A stretch of 64,000 bases of DNA from Ectopseudomonas alcaliphila (GCF_900101755.1 NZ_FNAE01000001.1:744001-808000), one strand, 5' to 3'. Positions 1 to 9,128 are shown, numbered from the stretch's first letter. Notes: a model not told the origin generated them from the sequence alone. Numbers and translations: made by a program.

Positions 1-702
1 CTGTACAAGCTGGACTGCGCACTGCCGGCACTGTCCCGCCCGCTCTACGAATGCATCCTCACCGGCGTTGCGCCCATCGACAGCGGCATCGTGCACAACG
101 ATGTGGTACGCCTGTCGAACCAGCGCAGCGTCTTTCATTACGCCCGTGATGCTGGCCTGACGACTGCCGCCGCGGCCTATCACTGGGTCAGCGAGTTGTA
201 CAACCGCGCGCCCTTCCAGGCTGCCCGCGACCGCCATACCAGTGATGAGTCGCTACCGATCCAGCACGGCCACTTCTACTACGCCGACCATTACCCGGAT
301 TCGCACCTGTTCGCCGATGCCGACAGCCTGCGCCAGCTTCACGCGCCGAACCTGCTGCTGGTGCACCCGATGAACATCGATGACGCCGGTCACAAGCACG
401 GCCTCGACAGCTCGCAATACCGCAACGCCGCGCGCATGGCCGATGTGCTGCTGGCCGAATACATCCAGACCTGGCTCGACGCCGGTTACCAGATCCTGGT
501 GACCGCCGACCACGGCATGAACAACGACCGCAGCCATAACGGCGTGCTGCCGGAAGAGCGCGAAGTGCCGCTGATCGTCCTCGGCAGCGCCTTCAGCCTC
601 GACCCGGCCGCTCGCCCGCAACAGACCGAGCTATGCGGCACCATCTGCCAGTTGCTCGGCGCGGCCCACGACAAACCCTGGTGCAGGGAATTGCTTGCAT
701 GA
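1..702 (+). CDS. Alkaline phosphatase superfamily protein (type I phosphodiesterase/nucleotide pyrophosphatase-like), 5' end missing
   Basis: The reading frame is open from the first base, so the start lies outside the window; 233 codons are present. The segment around 358-402 (LLLVHPMNIDDAGHKHG) and the TADHGMNND motif at about 499-525 are metal-binding Asp/His motifs of the alkaline phosphatase superfamily, most like phosphodiesterase/nucleotide pyrophosphatase members. It probably hydrolyses a phosphate ester or phosphonate monoester. Its stop overlaps the next ATG (ATGA at 699-702), so it is co-translated with an ABC importer, suggesting that it acts on what the importer brings in. No substrate can be assigned. 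Confidence 0.85.
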   Translation: MYKLDCALPALSRPLYECILTGVAPIDSGIVHNDVVRLSNQRSVFHYARDAGLTTAAAAYHWVSELYNRAPFQAARDRHTSDESLPIQHGHFYYADHYPDSHLFADADSLRQLHAPNLLLVHPMNIDDAGHKHGLDSSQYRNAARMADVLLAEYIQTWLDAGYQILVTADHGMNNDRSHNGVLPEEREVPLIVLGSAFSLDPAARPQQTELCGTICQLLGAAHDKPWCRELLA

Positions 703-1541
703 AATCCACCATCTCCAGCAAGGGCTGGGCACTGCTGTGCCTGGTGCCCTTCGCCCTGTTCTTCTTCGCCTTCCAGATCGCGCCGCTGGCCTGGGTAGCG
801 AGCAACAGCCTGAATACCGCCGAAGGTTGGGGCCTGGGCAATTTCCAGCAGGCCTTCTCCTCGGCCTTCTACCGCCAGGCCATGCGCCACAGCCTGGAAG
901 TCGCTTTCTGGTCGAGCCTGTTCGGCATCGTCATCGCCATCATCGGCAGCTACTCGCTGCGCCAGGTCAGCAGCCGCCTGCGCGATTTCGTCATGGCCTT
1001 CTCCAACATGACCAGCAACTTCTCCGGGGTGCCGCTGGCCTTCGCCTTCATCATCCTGCTTGGCTTCAACGGCGCGCTGACCATCCTGCTCAAGCAGATG
1101 GGCGTGATCGAGGACTTCAACCTCTATTCCAAGACCGGCCTGATCGTCCTTTACACCTACTTCCAGATTCCCCTCGGCGTGTTGCTGCTCTACCCGGCCT
1201 TCGACGCCCTGCGCGAAGACTGGCGTGAGTCGGCCGAACTGCTCGGCGCCAACACCTGGCAGTTCTGGCGCCATATCGGCCTGCCGGTGCTGACACCGGC
1301 GCTGCTCGGTACCTTCGTCATCCTCCTGGCCAACGCCCTCGGCGCCTATGCCACGGTGTATGCGCTGACCACTGGCAACTTCAACATCCTGCCGATTCGT
1401 ATCGCGGCGATGGTCTCCGGCGACATCTTCCTCGACCCGAACATGGCCAGCGCGTTGGCGATGGTGCTGGTCGGCCTGATGACCCTGATCACCATCGTCC
1501 ACCAATGGCTGCTGCGCCGGAGCTACCATGTCACCCGCTGA
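699..1541 (+). CDS. ABC transporter permease (binding-protein-dependent, spermidine/AEP/iron class)
   Basis: 280 residues when started at the ATG that overlaps the upstream stop. Several hydrophobic segments are visible, and the EAA-type loop reads near ESAELLGANTWQFWRHIGLP, which docks the ATPase. The family (PotB/PhnU/FbpB-like, BPD_transp_1) forms one half of an importer channel in the inner membrane. It is followed with a 14-base overlap by a second permease. The frame stays open upstream to 633, but the ATGA overlap makes 699 the likely start. The substrate is unknown; phosphonate, polyamine or iron complexes are all handled by this class. Confidence 0.9.
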   Translation: MKSTISSKGWALLCLVPFALFFFAFQIAPLAWVASNSLNTAEGWGLGNFQQAFSSAFYRQAMRHSLEVAFWSSLFGIVIAIIGSYSLRQVSSRLRDFVMAFSNMTSNFSGVPLAFAFIILLGFNGALTILLKQMGVIEDFNLYSKTGLIVLYTYFQIPLGVLLLYPAFDALREDWRESAELLGANTWQFWRHIGLPVLTPALLGTFVILLANALGAYATVYALTTGNFNILPIRIAAMVSGDIFLDPNMASALAMVLVGLMTLITIVHQWLLRRSYHVTR

Positions 1542-2322
1542 AAAACGCTCGCCGCTGTTCCACCAACTGGTGGTCTACCTGCTGTTTCTGATCCTGCTGC
1601 TGCCGCTGCTCGGCACCCTGGTGTACTCGCTGTCCAGCAGTTGGTCGGCGACCATCCTGCCCAGCGGTTTCACCTTCAAATGGTACGTGGCACTGTGGAG
1701 CGACACGCGCTTTCTCGCCGCCTTCGGCCGCTCGCTGCTGGTGTGCTTCGGTGCCCTGGCGCTGGCGCTGCTGCTGATCCTGCCGCTGCTGTTCGTGGTC
1801 AACTACCACTTCCCCAAGCTGGACGGCGTGATGAACGTGCTGATCCTGCTGCCGTTCGCCATTCCCCCGGTGGTGTCCTCGGTGGGCCTGATGCAGCTGT
1901 TCGCGGCCGGCCCGCTGCCGATCCTCGGCACACCCTGGATCCTGATCGGCTGCTACTTCACCATCGCCCTGCCCTTCATGTACCGGGCGATAACGAACAA
2001 TTTACAAGCGATCAATCTGCGCGACCTGATGGACGCCGCCCACCTGCTCGGCGCCAGCACCTGGCGCGCGGCCCTGATGGTGGTGCTGCCGAATCTGCGC
2101 AAGGGCCTGATGGTCTCGGTGTTTCTGTCCTTCAGCTTCCTGTTCGGCGAATTCGTCTTCGCCAACCTGCTGGTGGGCAGCCGCTACGAGACGCTGCAGG
2201 TTTACCTGTACAACATGCGCAACGACAGCGGCCATTTCACCAGCGCCCTGGTGATCTCCTATTTCATGTTCGTGCTGCTGATGACCTGGGCGGCCAACCG
2301 TCTGAACAAGGACAAATCATGA
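1528..2322 (+). CDS. ABC transporter permease, second subunit
   Basis: 264 residues, beginning inside the 3' end of the first permease (14-base overlap). It has an N-terminal membrane segment, further hydrophobic helices and an EAA-type loop near LMDAAHLLGASTWRAALMVV. It resembles PotC/PhnV-type permeases and should pair with the product of 699-1541 to form the transmembrane channel. The gene overlaps the downstream ATPase start (ATGA at 2319-2322). No periplasmic binding protein gene is seen in the window; it is probably upstream of the left edge. Confidence 0.9.
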   Translation: MSPAEKRSPLFHQLVVYLLFLILLLPLLGTLVYSLSSSWSATILPSGFTFKWYVALWSDTRFLAAFGRSLLVCFGALALALLLILPLLFVVNYHFPKLDGVMNVLILLPFAIPPVVSSVGLMQLFAAGPLPILGTPWILIGCYFTIALPFMYRAITNNLQAINLRDLMDAAHLLGASTWRAALMVVLPNLRKGLMVSVFLSFSFLFGEFVFANLLVGSRYETLQVYLYNMRNDSGHFTSALVISYFMFVLLMTWAANRLNKDKS

Positions 2323-3305
2323 GTTACCTGAATATCCGCGGCCTGCACAAAAGCTACGGCCCGACCCGCATCTTCACCGACATCAATATCGAGATCGGCC
2401 AGGGTCAGTTCATCACCCTGCTCGGCCCGTCCGGCTGCGGCAAGTCCACCCTGCTGCGCTGCATCGCCGGCCTGACCGCGGTCGACGGCGGGCAGATCCT
2501 GCTGGGCGGCGAGGACCTGGTACCCGTGGCGCCGCAAAAACGCGGCATCGGCATGGTGTTCCAGAGCTACGCCTTGTTCCCCAATATGACCGTGCAACAG
2601 AACGTCGCCTTCGGCCTGCGCATGCAGAAAGTCCCAGCCGCCGAGGCCAGCAAGCGCGTCGCCGAGGTGCTGGAGCTGGTGGAGCTGAACGACTACGCCA
2701 ATCGCTACCCGCAACAACTGTCTGGCGGCCAGTGCCAGCGTGTGGCCCTGGCCCGTTCGCTGGTCACCCGCCCACGCCTGCTGCTGCTTGACGAACCACT
2801 GTCGGCGCTGGATGCACGCATCCGCAAACACCTGCGCGAGCAGATCCGCGCCATCCAGCGCGAGCTGGGCCTGACCACCATCTTCGTCACCCATGACCAA
2901 GAGGAAGCGCTGGTCTTGTCTGATCGCATCGTGCTGATGAACGGCGGCCAGATCGTCCAGAGCGGCGACGCCGAAACCCTCTACACCGCACCGGCGGACG
3001 CATTTGCGGCAGGTTTTATCGGCAACTACAACCTGCTCGACGCCGATGCCGCCAGTCGCCTGCTGCTGCGCCCGGTGAACAGCCGCGTGGCGATTCGCCC
3101 GGAGGCCATCCAGCTGGGCGGCCCTGGTATCGAGGGCACCATTCTCAGTCACAGCCTGCTCGGTAACGTCGTGCGCTACCGGGTCGAGGCCCGTGGCGTA
3201 GAGCTGCTGGTGGACGTGCTCAATCGTTCCGCGGCCGACCTGCACCAGGACGGCCAGAGCGTCAACCTGGCCATTGGCGCCGATGCGATCCGGGAGGTGG
3301 CGTGA
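2319..3305 (+). CDS. ABC transporter ATP-binding protein
   Basis: 328 residues. Walker A GPSGCGKST is at residues 36-44, then a Q-loop (VFQSYALFP), the signature LSGGQCQR, Walker B LLLLDEPLSALD and the H-loop FVTHDQEEA. The C-terminal ~90 residues look like the TOBE-type regulatory domain of PotA/UgpC-type importers. The signature carries Cys where Arg or Gln is usual. It energises the two permeases encoded just upstream and overlaps both neighbours, so the five genes from 1 to 3958 form one transcriptional unit. Confidence 0.93.
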   Translation: MSYLNIRGLHKSYGPTRIFTDINIEIGQGQFITLLGPSGCGKSTLLRCIAGLTAVDGGQILLGGEDLVPVAPQKRGIGMVFQSYALFPNMTVQQNVAFGLRMQKVPAAEASKRVAEVLELVELNDYANRYPQQLSGGQCQRVALARSLVTRPRLLLLDEPLSALDARIRKHLREQIRAIQRELGLTTIFVTHDQEEALVLSDRIVLMNGGQIVQSGDAETLYTAPADAFAAGFIGNYNLLDADAASRLLLRPVNSRVAIRPEAIQLGGPGIEGTILSHSLLGNVVRYRVEARGVELLVDVLNRSAADLHQDGQSVNLAIGADAIREVA

Positions 3306-3958
3306 TGGCCCTGGCGATTTTCGACCTCGACGAAACCCTGATCCACGGCGACTGCGCCAGCCTGTGGACCCAGGAAATGGTGAAGATCGGCTGGGCCGAC
3401 GGTGAATCCTTCATCGGCCACGAACAGGAGCTGATGCGACAGTACGCCGCCGGTACCCTGGCCATGGAAGACTACATGGCCTTCACCCTGTCGCCGCTGG
3501 TCGGCCGCACGCCCGAGGAGGTCGCCCATGTGGTCGAGCCCTTCGTCGAGGACGTGATTGAACCGATCTTCTACAGCGACGCCAGCCGCACCCTGGCCGC
3601 GCACCGTGCCGCCGGCGACCGTCTGCTGGTGATTTCCGCCTCGGCGCATTTCCTGGTCAGCGCCATCGCCGAGCGCTTCGGTATCGACGAGGTATTGGCC
3701 ATCGACCTGGAGCTGCAGCACGGCTTCTACAGCGGGCGTACCCAGGGCGTACTGACCTACCGTGAGGGTAAGGTGACTCGCCTGGAGAGCTGGTTGATCG
3801 AACAGGACGAAAGCCTGGTTGGCGCCAGCTTCTATTCCGACTCGCGCAACGACCTGCCGCTGCTGCAACGGGTGGACAAGCCGTTCACCGTCAACCCCGA
3901 CCCGACCCTGCGCGCCCACGCCGAGCAGGCCGGCTGGCCGATTCTCAGCTGGCGCTGA
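3305..3958 (+). CDS. HAD superfamily phosphatase, subfamily IB (SerB-like)
   Basis: 217 residues from the ATG at 3305, whose first base is the last base of the upstream stop (TGATG) and which has GGGAGG at 3292-3297. HAD motif I DLDET is at residues 7-11 with the catalytic Asp pair, motif II is ISASAHF, a Lys follows (EGKVTRLESW), and the acidic motif is SDSRNDLPLL. HAD-IB enzymes dephosphorylate small phosphomonoesters such as phosphoserine. Its place at the end of a phosphatase-importer operon suggests a second dephosphorylation step on the imported compound; this is inference. Confidence 0.88.
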   Translation: MALAIFDLDETLIHGDCASLWTQEMVKIGWADGESFIGHEQELMRQYAAGTLAMEDYMAFTLSPLVGRTPEEVAHVVEPFVEDVIEPIFYSDASRTLAAHRAAGDRLLVISASAHFLVSAIAERFGIDEVLAIDLELQHGFYSGRTQGVLTYREGKVTRLESWLIEQDESLVGASFYSDSRNDLPLLQRVDKPFTVNPDPTLRAHAEQAGWPILSWR

Positions 3959-3964
3959 GCCGCC

Positions 3965-4040
3965 GTAGGGTGCGCTGTGCGCACCAACCTGAGCGGGGAA
4001 ATTTGGTGCGCACGGCCTGGGCGGCCCCGCGACACCCTAC
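3965..4040. repeat. REP-like palindromic element (GTAGGGTGCGC family)
   Basis: The sequence begins GTAGGGTGCGC and ends GCGACACCCTAC, with internal GTGCGCAC blocks on both sides, so it can fold into a long hairpin. It lies between two convergent genes and includes the stop codon of the LysR gene at 4037-4039. A partial relative occurs at 27879-27912. It probably also acts as a transcript end. Confidence 0.75.
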
Positions 4041-4915
4041 TTGCTCATGATGCCTTCGCAGGCCTCGATCAACGCCGCTGCCAGCTCACGTGCGTAACCG
4101 GGCAACTGGTTGCGCGCGTGCAGGGCCACCTCCACCGGCGCCACCGGGGCGAAGCCTTCGGCCTCGCCCAGTTCGCGATGCGCGGTGGTGATCAGGCGGC
4201 GCGGCAGCAGGGTCAGGCCCAGCCCACCTTCGGCGGCGGCACTGACGCCAGGCAAACTGCTGCTGACATAGGCGATGCGCCAGGGCTTGCCCATGGCATC
4301 CAGCGCGTGAGTCATCTCCAGGCGATACAGACCATTGGGCGGGAACACCGCCAGCGGCACCGGGTTGCGCGCCAGCACCGGACGCGCGCGGCTGTCCAGC
4401 CAGGCCAGCGGCTCGGCCCAACTGGCCACGCCCTTGGCACTGCCGGCACGCTGCTTGATCAACGCCAGATCCAGCTCGCCGGCGTTGAACGCGCGCCACA
4501 CGTCGTGACTCAGACCACTGGTGATCTCCAGGCGAATGCCAGGATGGGCATCGGCAAAATCGGCCAGATAAGGCGTCAGGCTGTTGGCCGCGAAATCGTC
4601 CGGCACGCCGAGGCGCACTTCGCCTTCCACCGCGCTCTGCCCCAGCGCCAGCATGGCTTCGTCCATCAGCGCGACGATACGGTTGGCGTAACCCAGCAGG
4701 CGTTCGCCCTCGGTGGTGGTCACCACATAGCGGCCGCTGCGGTCGAGCAGTTCGGCGCCGAGCTGCTCCTCCAGGCGGCGCACCTGCTGGCTGACCGTGG
4801 ACTGGGTCAGGTGCAGGCTGGCAGCCGCACGGGTGAAGCCGCCGGTCTGCACCACGGCGAGAAAACTGCGTAACAGCACCGGATCGAGCATAGCGCTACC
4901 CATCATGAAATCCAC
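4037..4915 (-). CDS. LysR family transcriptional regulator
   Basis: Up to 292 residues. The N-terminal winged HTH is typical of LysR proteins (LRSFLAVVQTGGFTRAAASL, then the STVSQQVRRLEEQLG recognition region), and the rest is the two-lobed effector domain. The longest frame starts at a GTG at 4915; ATGs at 4906, 4903 and 4891 are alternatives, and the conserved family start fits 4891 best. None has a strong ribosome site. The gene is divergent from the ureidoglycine aminohydrolase gene, which is the natural target, but no operator was identified. Confidence 0.9.
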   Translation of the reverse strand: MDFMMGSAMLDPVLLRSFLAVVQTGGFTRAAASLHLTQSTVSQQVRRLEEQLGAELLDRSGRYVVTTTEGERLLGYANRIVALMDEAMLALGQSAVEGEVRLGVPDDFAANSLTPYLADFADAHPGIRLEITSGLSHDVWRAFNAGELDLALIKQRAGSAKGVASWAEPLAWLDSRARPVLARNPVPLAVFPPNGLYRLEMTHALDAMGKPWRIAYVSSSLPGVSAAAEGGLGLTLLPRRLITTAHRELGEAEGFAPVAPVEVALHARNQLPGYARELAAALIEACEGIMSK

Positions 4916-5034
4916 TGGCAGGCATTCTACTATTTAATTTCCGAATCCATCCGCGAATTCCTATAGTGCATGGGAGTCAATTTTCCGCTCGGGGATCGAA
5001 CCCCGCGCCATTCACCCGCCGAGGCAATCTCTCG

Positions 5035-5877
5035 ATGAGCAAATCGCCCTACTACTACGCACCGCATGGCGGTCACCCAGGTCAGGATCAACTGCTGACC
5101 GACCGCGCCATGTTCACCGAAGCCTACGCCGTGATCCCCAAAGGCGTGATGCGTGACATCGTCACCAGCCACCTGCCGTTCTGGGACAACATGCGTATGT
5201 GGGTCATCGCCCGCCCGCTGACCGGTTTCGCCGAAACCTTCTCGCAGTACATCGTCGAAGTCGGCCCGAACGGCGGCAGCAACAAGCCGGAGCTGGACGC
5301 GAGCGCCGAAGGCGTGATCTTCGTCGTCGAAGGCGAATTCAGCCTGACCCTCAATGGCACCCAGCACGCCATGCGTCCGGGCAGCTACGCCTTCATCCCG
5401 CCGCAGAGCGACTGGTCGCTGCGCAACAACGGCAGCGAGGCCGTGCGCTTCCACTGGCTGCGCAAGGCCTACCAACCGGTCGAAGGTGTGCCTTACCCGG
5501 AAGCCTTCGTCACCAACGAGCAGGACATCGAGCCGATCGTCATGCCAGGCACCGAAGGTCGCTGGAGCACCACGCGCTTCGTCGAGATCAGCGACATGCG
5601 CCATGACATGCACGTCAATATCGTCAATTTCGAGCCGGGTGGCGTGATTCCCTTCGCCGAAACCCACGTCATGGAACACGGCCTGTACGTGCTGGAAGGC
5701 AAGGCGGTATACCGCCTGAATCAGGACTGGGTCGAGGTCGAGGCCGGCGACTTCATGTGGCTGCGCGCCTTCTGCCCGCAGGCCTGCTACGCCGGCGGCC
5801 CGAGCCGCTTCCGCTACCTGCTGTACAAGGATGTGAACCGCCAGATGCCGCTGACCCTGGGCGGCCTAAAGCGTTAA
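5035..5877 (+). CDS. allE: (S)-ureidoglycine aminohydrolase, bicupin
   Basis: 280 residues from the ATG at 5035, preceded by GAGGCA. The protein has two cupin halves: one around the EGVIFVVEGEFSLTLNG and RPGSYAFIPP region, the second around ETHVMEHGLYVLEGKAVYRL and VEAGDFMWLRAFCPQACYAGG. The latter carries the metal-binding Glu/His/His set of the YlbA/AllE family. These cytosolic Mn enzymes release ammonia from (S)-ureidoglycine to give (S)-ureidoglycolate in purine (allantoin) catabolism. The other ureide pathway genes are not nearby; only the divergent LysR gene accompanies it. Confidence 0.92.
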   Translation: MSKSPYYYAPHGGHPGQDQLLTDRAMFTEAYAVIPKGVMRDIVTSHLPFWDNMRMWVIARPLTGFAETFSQYIVEVGPNGGSNKPELDASAEGVIFVVEGEFSLTLNGTQHAMRPGSYAFIPPQSDWSLRNNGSEAVRFHWLRKAYQPVEGVPYPEAFVTNEQDIEPIVMPGTEGRWSTTRFVEISDMRHDMHVNIVNFEPGGVIPFAETHVMEHGLYVLEGKAVYRLNQDWVEVEAGDFMWLRAFCPQACYAGGPSRFRYLLYKDVNRQMPLTLGGLKR

Positions 5878-5915
5878 GACTGCGCCGGGCAACCATCGCC
5901 GCAGCTAGATTGAAA

Positions 5916-5950
5916 GCCGCGCTCTCCGACGAGACCGCGGCGTTTTTCTC
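5916..5950 (+). terminator. Intrinsic terminator after the ureidoglycine aminohydrolase gene
   Basis: GCCGCG and CGCGGC form a stem around a 14-base loop, followed by GTTTTTCTC. It ends exactly where the convergent AraC gene ends. Confidence 0.75.
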
Positions 5951-6970
5951 TCAGCTTGGGCGAACCTCACACTCCGACGCCTCTCCCCCTAAACCGCTCT
6001 TCTTGCTCCGGTGCGCGCCGAACACCGACTTCGGCGCCTGGCCGAAGAACGTGGAAAACGCCGCGCTGAAGTTGTTCGGGTAGCGATACCCCACTCGATA
6101 AGCCACCTGGGCCACCTGGTAACCACTCTCCAGCAGGACGTAGGCCTTGCGCATGCGCATTTCGTGGAGCATGCGATGGGGCGTGGTGTTGAAGCGATAG
6201 TGAAAGCCTTCCTTGAGCTTGAATTCGTTCAGCCCCACCGCTGCGCACAGATAGGCAATGGTCAGTGGCTGGTCGATCTGCTCGAGCATCAGATCACGGA
6301 CACGCTCCAGCTTCTCGATGTCGTGGGCGCTGAATTGCAGCGCCGCAGGGTCTGGCGGGCTGAGCAGCTTGAGCTGCTCGGAAAGCAGGCTGAGTGTGTG
6401 AATGTGCATATCCAGCGCCGCTATTCGCTGCGGCTCATTGAGGTAGCGCAGTAGCGCTCCGGCATGTGCGCTGCTGGCCCCAGAGGTCTTGCGAAAGGCC
6501 AGTTGGCGGATGTGTCCCGTCCCCAGCAATGCCCCTGCGCGTTCCATCCCCAGATACCTGGCCAAGGTATTCTCGCCCACCAGCAGACGCAGTTGGGAAA
6601 CCGTGGTGCCAGCCTCGTAGCAGCGTTCCCCTTGGCTGCCGTGGAAAGCGGTGACGGTGGTGAAACCGCCACGGAAACAGAGCGTATCGCCATTACGAGC
6701 CTTGTAGCCGGACTGCCCCTGCAGACCGAGGGTGATCACCAGCATATGCCGGTCGTGAGGGTTGACAGTCTCCTCTATCAGGTCACGGATCGGATGGTAG
6801 CGCGAGCGAACCACCACCAGATCGTGGTCCAGAACGAAACGCTCCGAATAGCACTCGCCCAGCTCCTCCGGTAATTGCTGACGCTCCCAGCCGGAGGTTT
6901 CCCGGCGAATCAGGCGCGGCTGGCTCATCGCTAGCCGATGCGGCTGGGGTATCCGTTGAACAGCAGCCAT
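5951..6970 (-). CDS. AraC family transcriptional regulator (PchR-like)
   Basis: 339 residues, starting at the ATG at 6968-6970 with GGAGGAAGG just upstream. The C-terminal ~95 residues hold two helix-turn-helix units (LTIAYLCAAVGLNEFKLKEGF and VAQVAYRVGYRYPNNFSAAF), characteristic of AraC/XylS proteins. The N-terminal ~230 residues have no obvious domain but resemble siderophore-sensing PchR-type regulators. It is divergent from a TonB-dependent receptor operon, the usual layout of a ligand-sensing activator of metallophore uptake. The inducer is unknown. Confidence 0.88.
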   Translation of the reverse strand: MAAVQRIPQPHRLAMSQPRLIRRETSGWERQQLPEELGECYSERFVLDHDLVVVRSRYHPIRDLIEETVNPHDRHMLVITLGLQGQSGYKARNGDTLCFRGGFTTVTAFHGSQGERCYEAGTTVSQLRLLVGENTLARYLGMERAGALLGTGHIRQLAFRKTSGASSAHAGALLRYLNEPQRIAALDMHIHTLSLLSEQLKLLSPPDPAALQFSAHDIEKLERVRDLMLEQIDQPLTIAYLCAAVGLNEFKLKEGFHYRFNTTPHRMLHEMRMRKAYVLLESGYQVAQVAYRVGYRYPNNFSAAFSTFFGQAPKSVFGAHRSKKSGLGGEASECEVRPS

Positions 6971-7022
6971 GGGTCCTTCCTCCAGTTCAGATACGGGAAA
7001 ATCCTGAAATCATATCAATCTA

Positions 7023-7041
7023 GATGATACGCATTCTTATC
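7023..7041. promoter_or_regulatory. Candidate Fur box between AraC and TonB receptor genes
   Basis: GATGATACGCATTCTTATC agrees at 12 of 19 positions with the Fur consensus GATAATGATAATCATTATC, counted by eye, including the outer GAT and TTATC. It sits in the AT-rich divergent promoter region, where an iron repressor controlling both directions would bind. Confidence 0.6.
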
Positions 7042-7139
7042 TATCTATAGCATTCGTATCACATCGAGAGCACGCACTTTGTGACAGGCGCTCTGCCTGC
7101 GGGTGTATGCACTTTTCATTTGCTTCGTTCGGGGGAGAG

Positions 7140-9128
7140 ATGGGGGAACAAAGTATCCGCTTGGGGTTCGCCATGCTTGGGGGCTTGCTGGTGCCGACGC
7201 TGACGGTTGCAGCGACGCAGCAGCATCTGCCGGTCATGACCGTTACTGCCAACAAGATCGAACAGCATCAGGAAGAGGTGCCGGCCAGTTTGTCGGTCGT
7301 GCACGGCGATGATCTGCGCGATGCCGGGGCCGAAGACCTGCAGGCGCTGGCCCGGCGCACACCGAACTTCGTATTCCAGCCGTTCGGTCAGTCCGGCACC
7401 AACGTGCCAGTGGTGCGCGGCCTGACCTCCAGTGCCACGGCGTTCTCTTCATCCATGCTGATGCTGGTCGATGGCGTGCCTACCCTGACGGGACAGGGAT
7501 TCGACCATAACCTGCTGGCTGTGGAACGGGTGGAAATCCTGCGCGGCCCGCAATCCACTTTGTACGGGCGCAACGCAGAGGCCGGCGTGCTGAACCTGTA
7601 TACCCGTCAGATCGGCGAAGAACCCCATGCGCAGGTCGATGCCACCCTGGGCAACCGCGACAAGCGCTCGCTGCGCTTCGACCTGAGCCAGGCGCTGGTG
7701 GCGGATACGCTGTACGGCGGCATTGCCGGCGAATGGCTCGAACAGGACGGTTTCATCGACAACGTCTACCACGGCGGCGACGAGGACCGGCGCGAACGGC
7801 ATAACGGCCGCGCCGTGCTCCGCTGGACGCCAGCGGCCCCGACCAGCGCCACCCTGCGTTACAGCCGTCAGGACTACCGAGATGCCGGCTCGCAATGGGG
7901 GGCGGCTGGTGCGTCACACCGCGAGGTTCGCTCCGGCACCACGAGTTGGAACCACTCCAGCGGCCGCAGCCTGTCGCTGGATGTCGAGCACGAGTTGGAT
8001 TCGGGCCTGCGCCTGCGTTCGATCACGGCGCGTAACGACTTCTACGACCGCGTCCGCCAGGACACCGATTTCCTCCCCTTCGACGCACTGCATATCGAGC
8101 GCGACCATCATCTGAGCACGCTATCCCAGGAATTGCGCCTGGAGGGTGAATGGGCCGAGAGCAAGTGGCTCGCCGGCTTCTATGCCGATCGCGACGACCA
8201 CTCGTTGGATTTTCGCCAGAAGCAGCCCATGGCAATGACCCGCACCCAGGTGGGTCTGGGCGGCAATACCGCCGCCCTGTTCGGCCAGTGGACGCAAGCG
8301 CTGACATCGCACTGGTCCCTAACCCTGGGCGCGCGGATGGAGCGCAACGAGGTCAGCCTGTCGCCCCGTGACAGCGACAACCGCAGCGACCAGTGGCAAC
8401 GCTTCACCCCCAAGTTGGCCTTGCAATACGCCTGGAACAGCGACACCCAGGCCTACGCCAGCTATTCGGAAGGGTTCCGCGCTGGCGGCTTCAATGCCTT
8501 CGCGGCCTCGGCCGGTTATCCGGGTTACGACCCGGAGCAGGTCGACGCCTATGAATTCGGTATCAAGGGCTGGACGGCGGAACGCCGTCTGCGCTACTCG
8601 GCCGCCCTCTACTGGATGCAGATCAGCGACATGCAGGTGCAGCAGATCGTCCAGCCCGGGATGGTCTACATCACCAACGCCGCGGGTGCCCGCTCCACCG
8701 GTCTGGAGCTGGAGGCCGACTACCTGCTCGGCCCCAATTGGCGCCTGCAGGCCTCGCTTGGCGTCAACCGCACGCGCTTCGAACGCTTCCAGGACGGCAG
8801 CGCCGACTACAAGGGTAACCACGCCCCCTTCGCTCCGGACCTCACCACCTACCTGGGCCTGCGCTATGACGCCGCCGCAGGCTGGTTCGCCCAGGCCGGG
8901 CTGAGTGGCGTGGGCCGCACCTATCTCGACTCGGCCAACCGCTACAGCCGCGCCGGCTACGCCCTGCTCGACCTGAGCGCCGGCTACAACTTCGACCACT
9001 TCGGCGTTTCCGCCTATGTGGAAAACGCCACCGACAAGAGCTACGACGCGGTCGGTTATCTCAACGGCATGGCGCGGGTGTACAGCGAGCCACGCGAGTT
9101 CGGCCTGCGCCTGAGCTATCAGCTATGA
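7140..9128 (+). CDS. TonB-dependent outer membrane receptor (siderophore/metallophore type)
   Basis: 662 residues from the ATG at 7140; the frame is also open from an ATG at 7107. The N-terminus has a signal peptide ending near TLTVAA, then a plug domain containing PVVRGLTS and the VERVEILRGPQSTLYGRNAEAG block. The rest is a beta-barrel ending in the C-terminal aromatic/hydrophobic strand FGLRLSYQL. Such receptors import ferric siderophores or related chelates with TonB energy. The gene overlaps the next start by four bases and lies downstream of a Fur-like box. GGAG is only two bases from the 7140 ATG, so the exact start is uncertain. Confidence 0.92.
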   Translation: MGEQSIRLGFAMLGGLLVPTLTVAATQQHLPVMTVTANKIEQHQEEVPASLSVVHGDDLRDAGAEDLQALARRTPNFVFQPFGQSGTNVPVVRGLTSSATAFSSSMLMLVDGVPTLTGQGFDHNLLAVERVEILRGPQSTLYGRNAEAGVLNLYTRQIGEEPHAQVDATLGNRDKRSLRFDLSQALVADTLYGGIAGEWLEQDGFIDNVYHGGDEDRRERHNGRAVLRWTPAAPTSATLRYSRQDYRDAGSQWGAAGASHREVRSGTTSWNHSSGRSLSLDVEHELDSGLRLRSITARNDFYDRVRQDTDFLPFDALHIERDHHLSTLSQELRLEGEWAESKWLAGFYADRDDHSLDFRQKQPMAMTRTQVGLGGNTAALFGQWTQALTSHWSLTLGARMERNEVSLSPRDSDNRSDQWQRFTPKLALQYAWNSDTQAYASYSEGFRAGGFNAFAASAGYPGYDPEQVDAYEFGIKGWTAERRLRYSAALYWMQISDMQVQQIVQPGMVYITNAAGARSTGLELEADYLLGPNWRLQASLGVNRTRFERFQDGSADYKGNHAPFAPDLTTYLGLRYDAAAGWFAQAGLSGVGRTYLDSANRYSRAGYALLDLSAGYNFDHFGVSAYVENATDKSYDAVGYLNGMARVYSEPREFGLRLSYQL

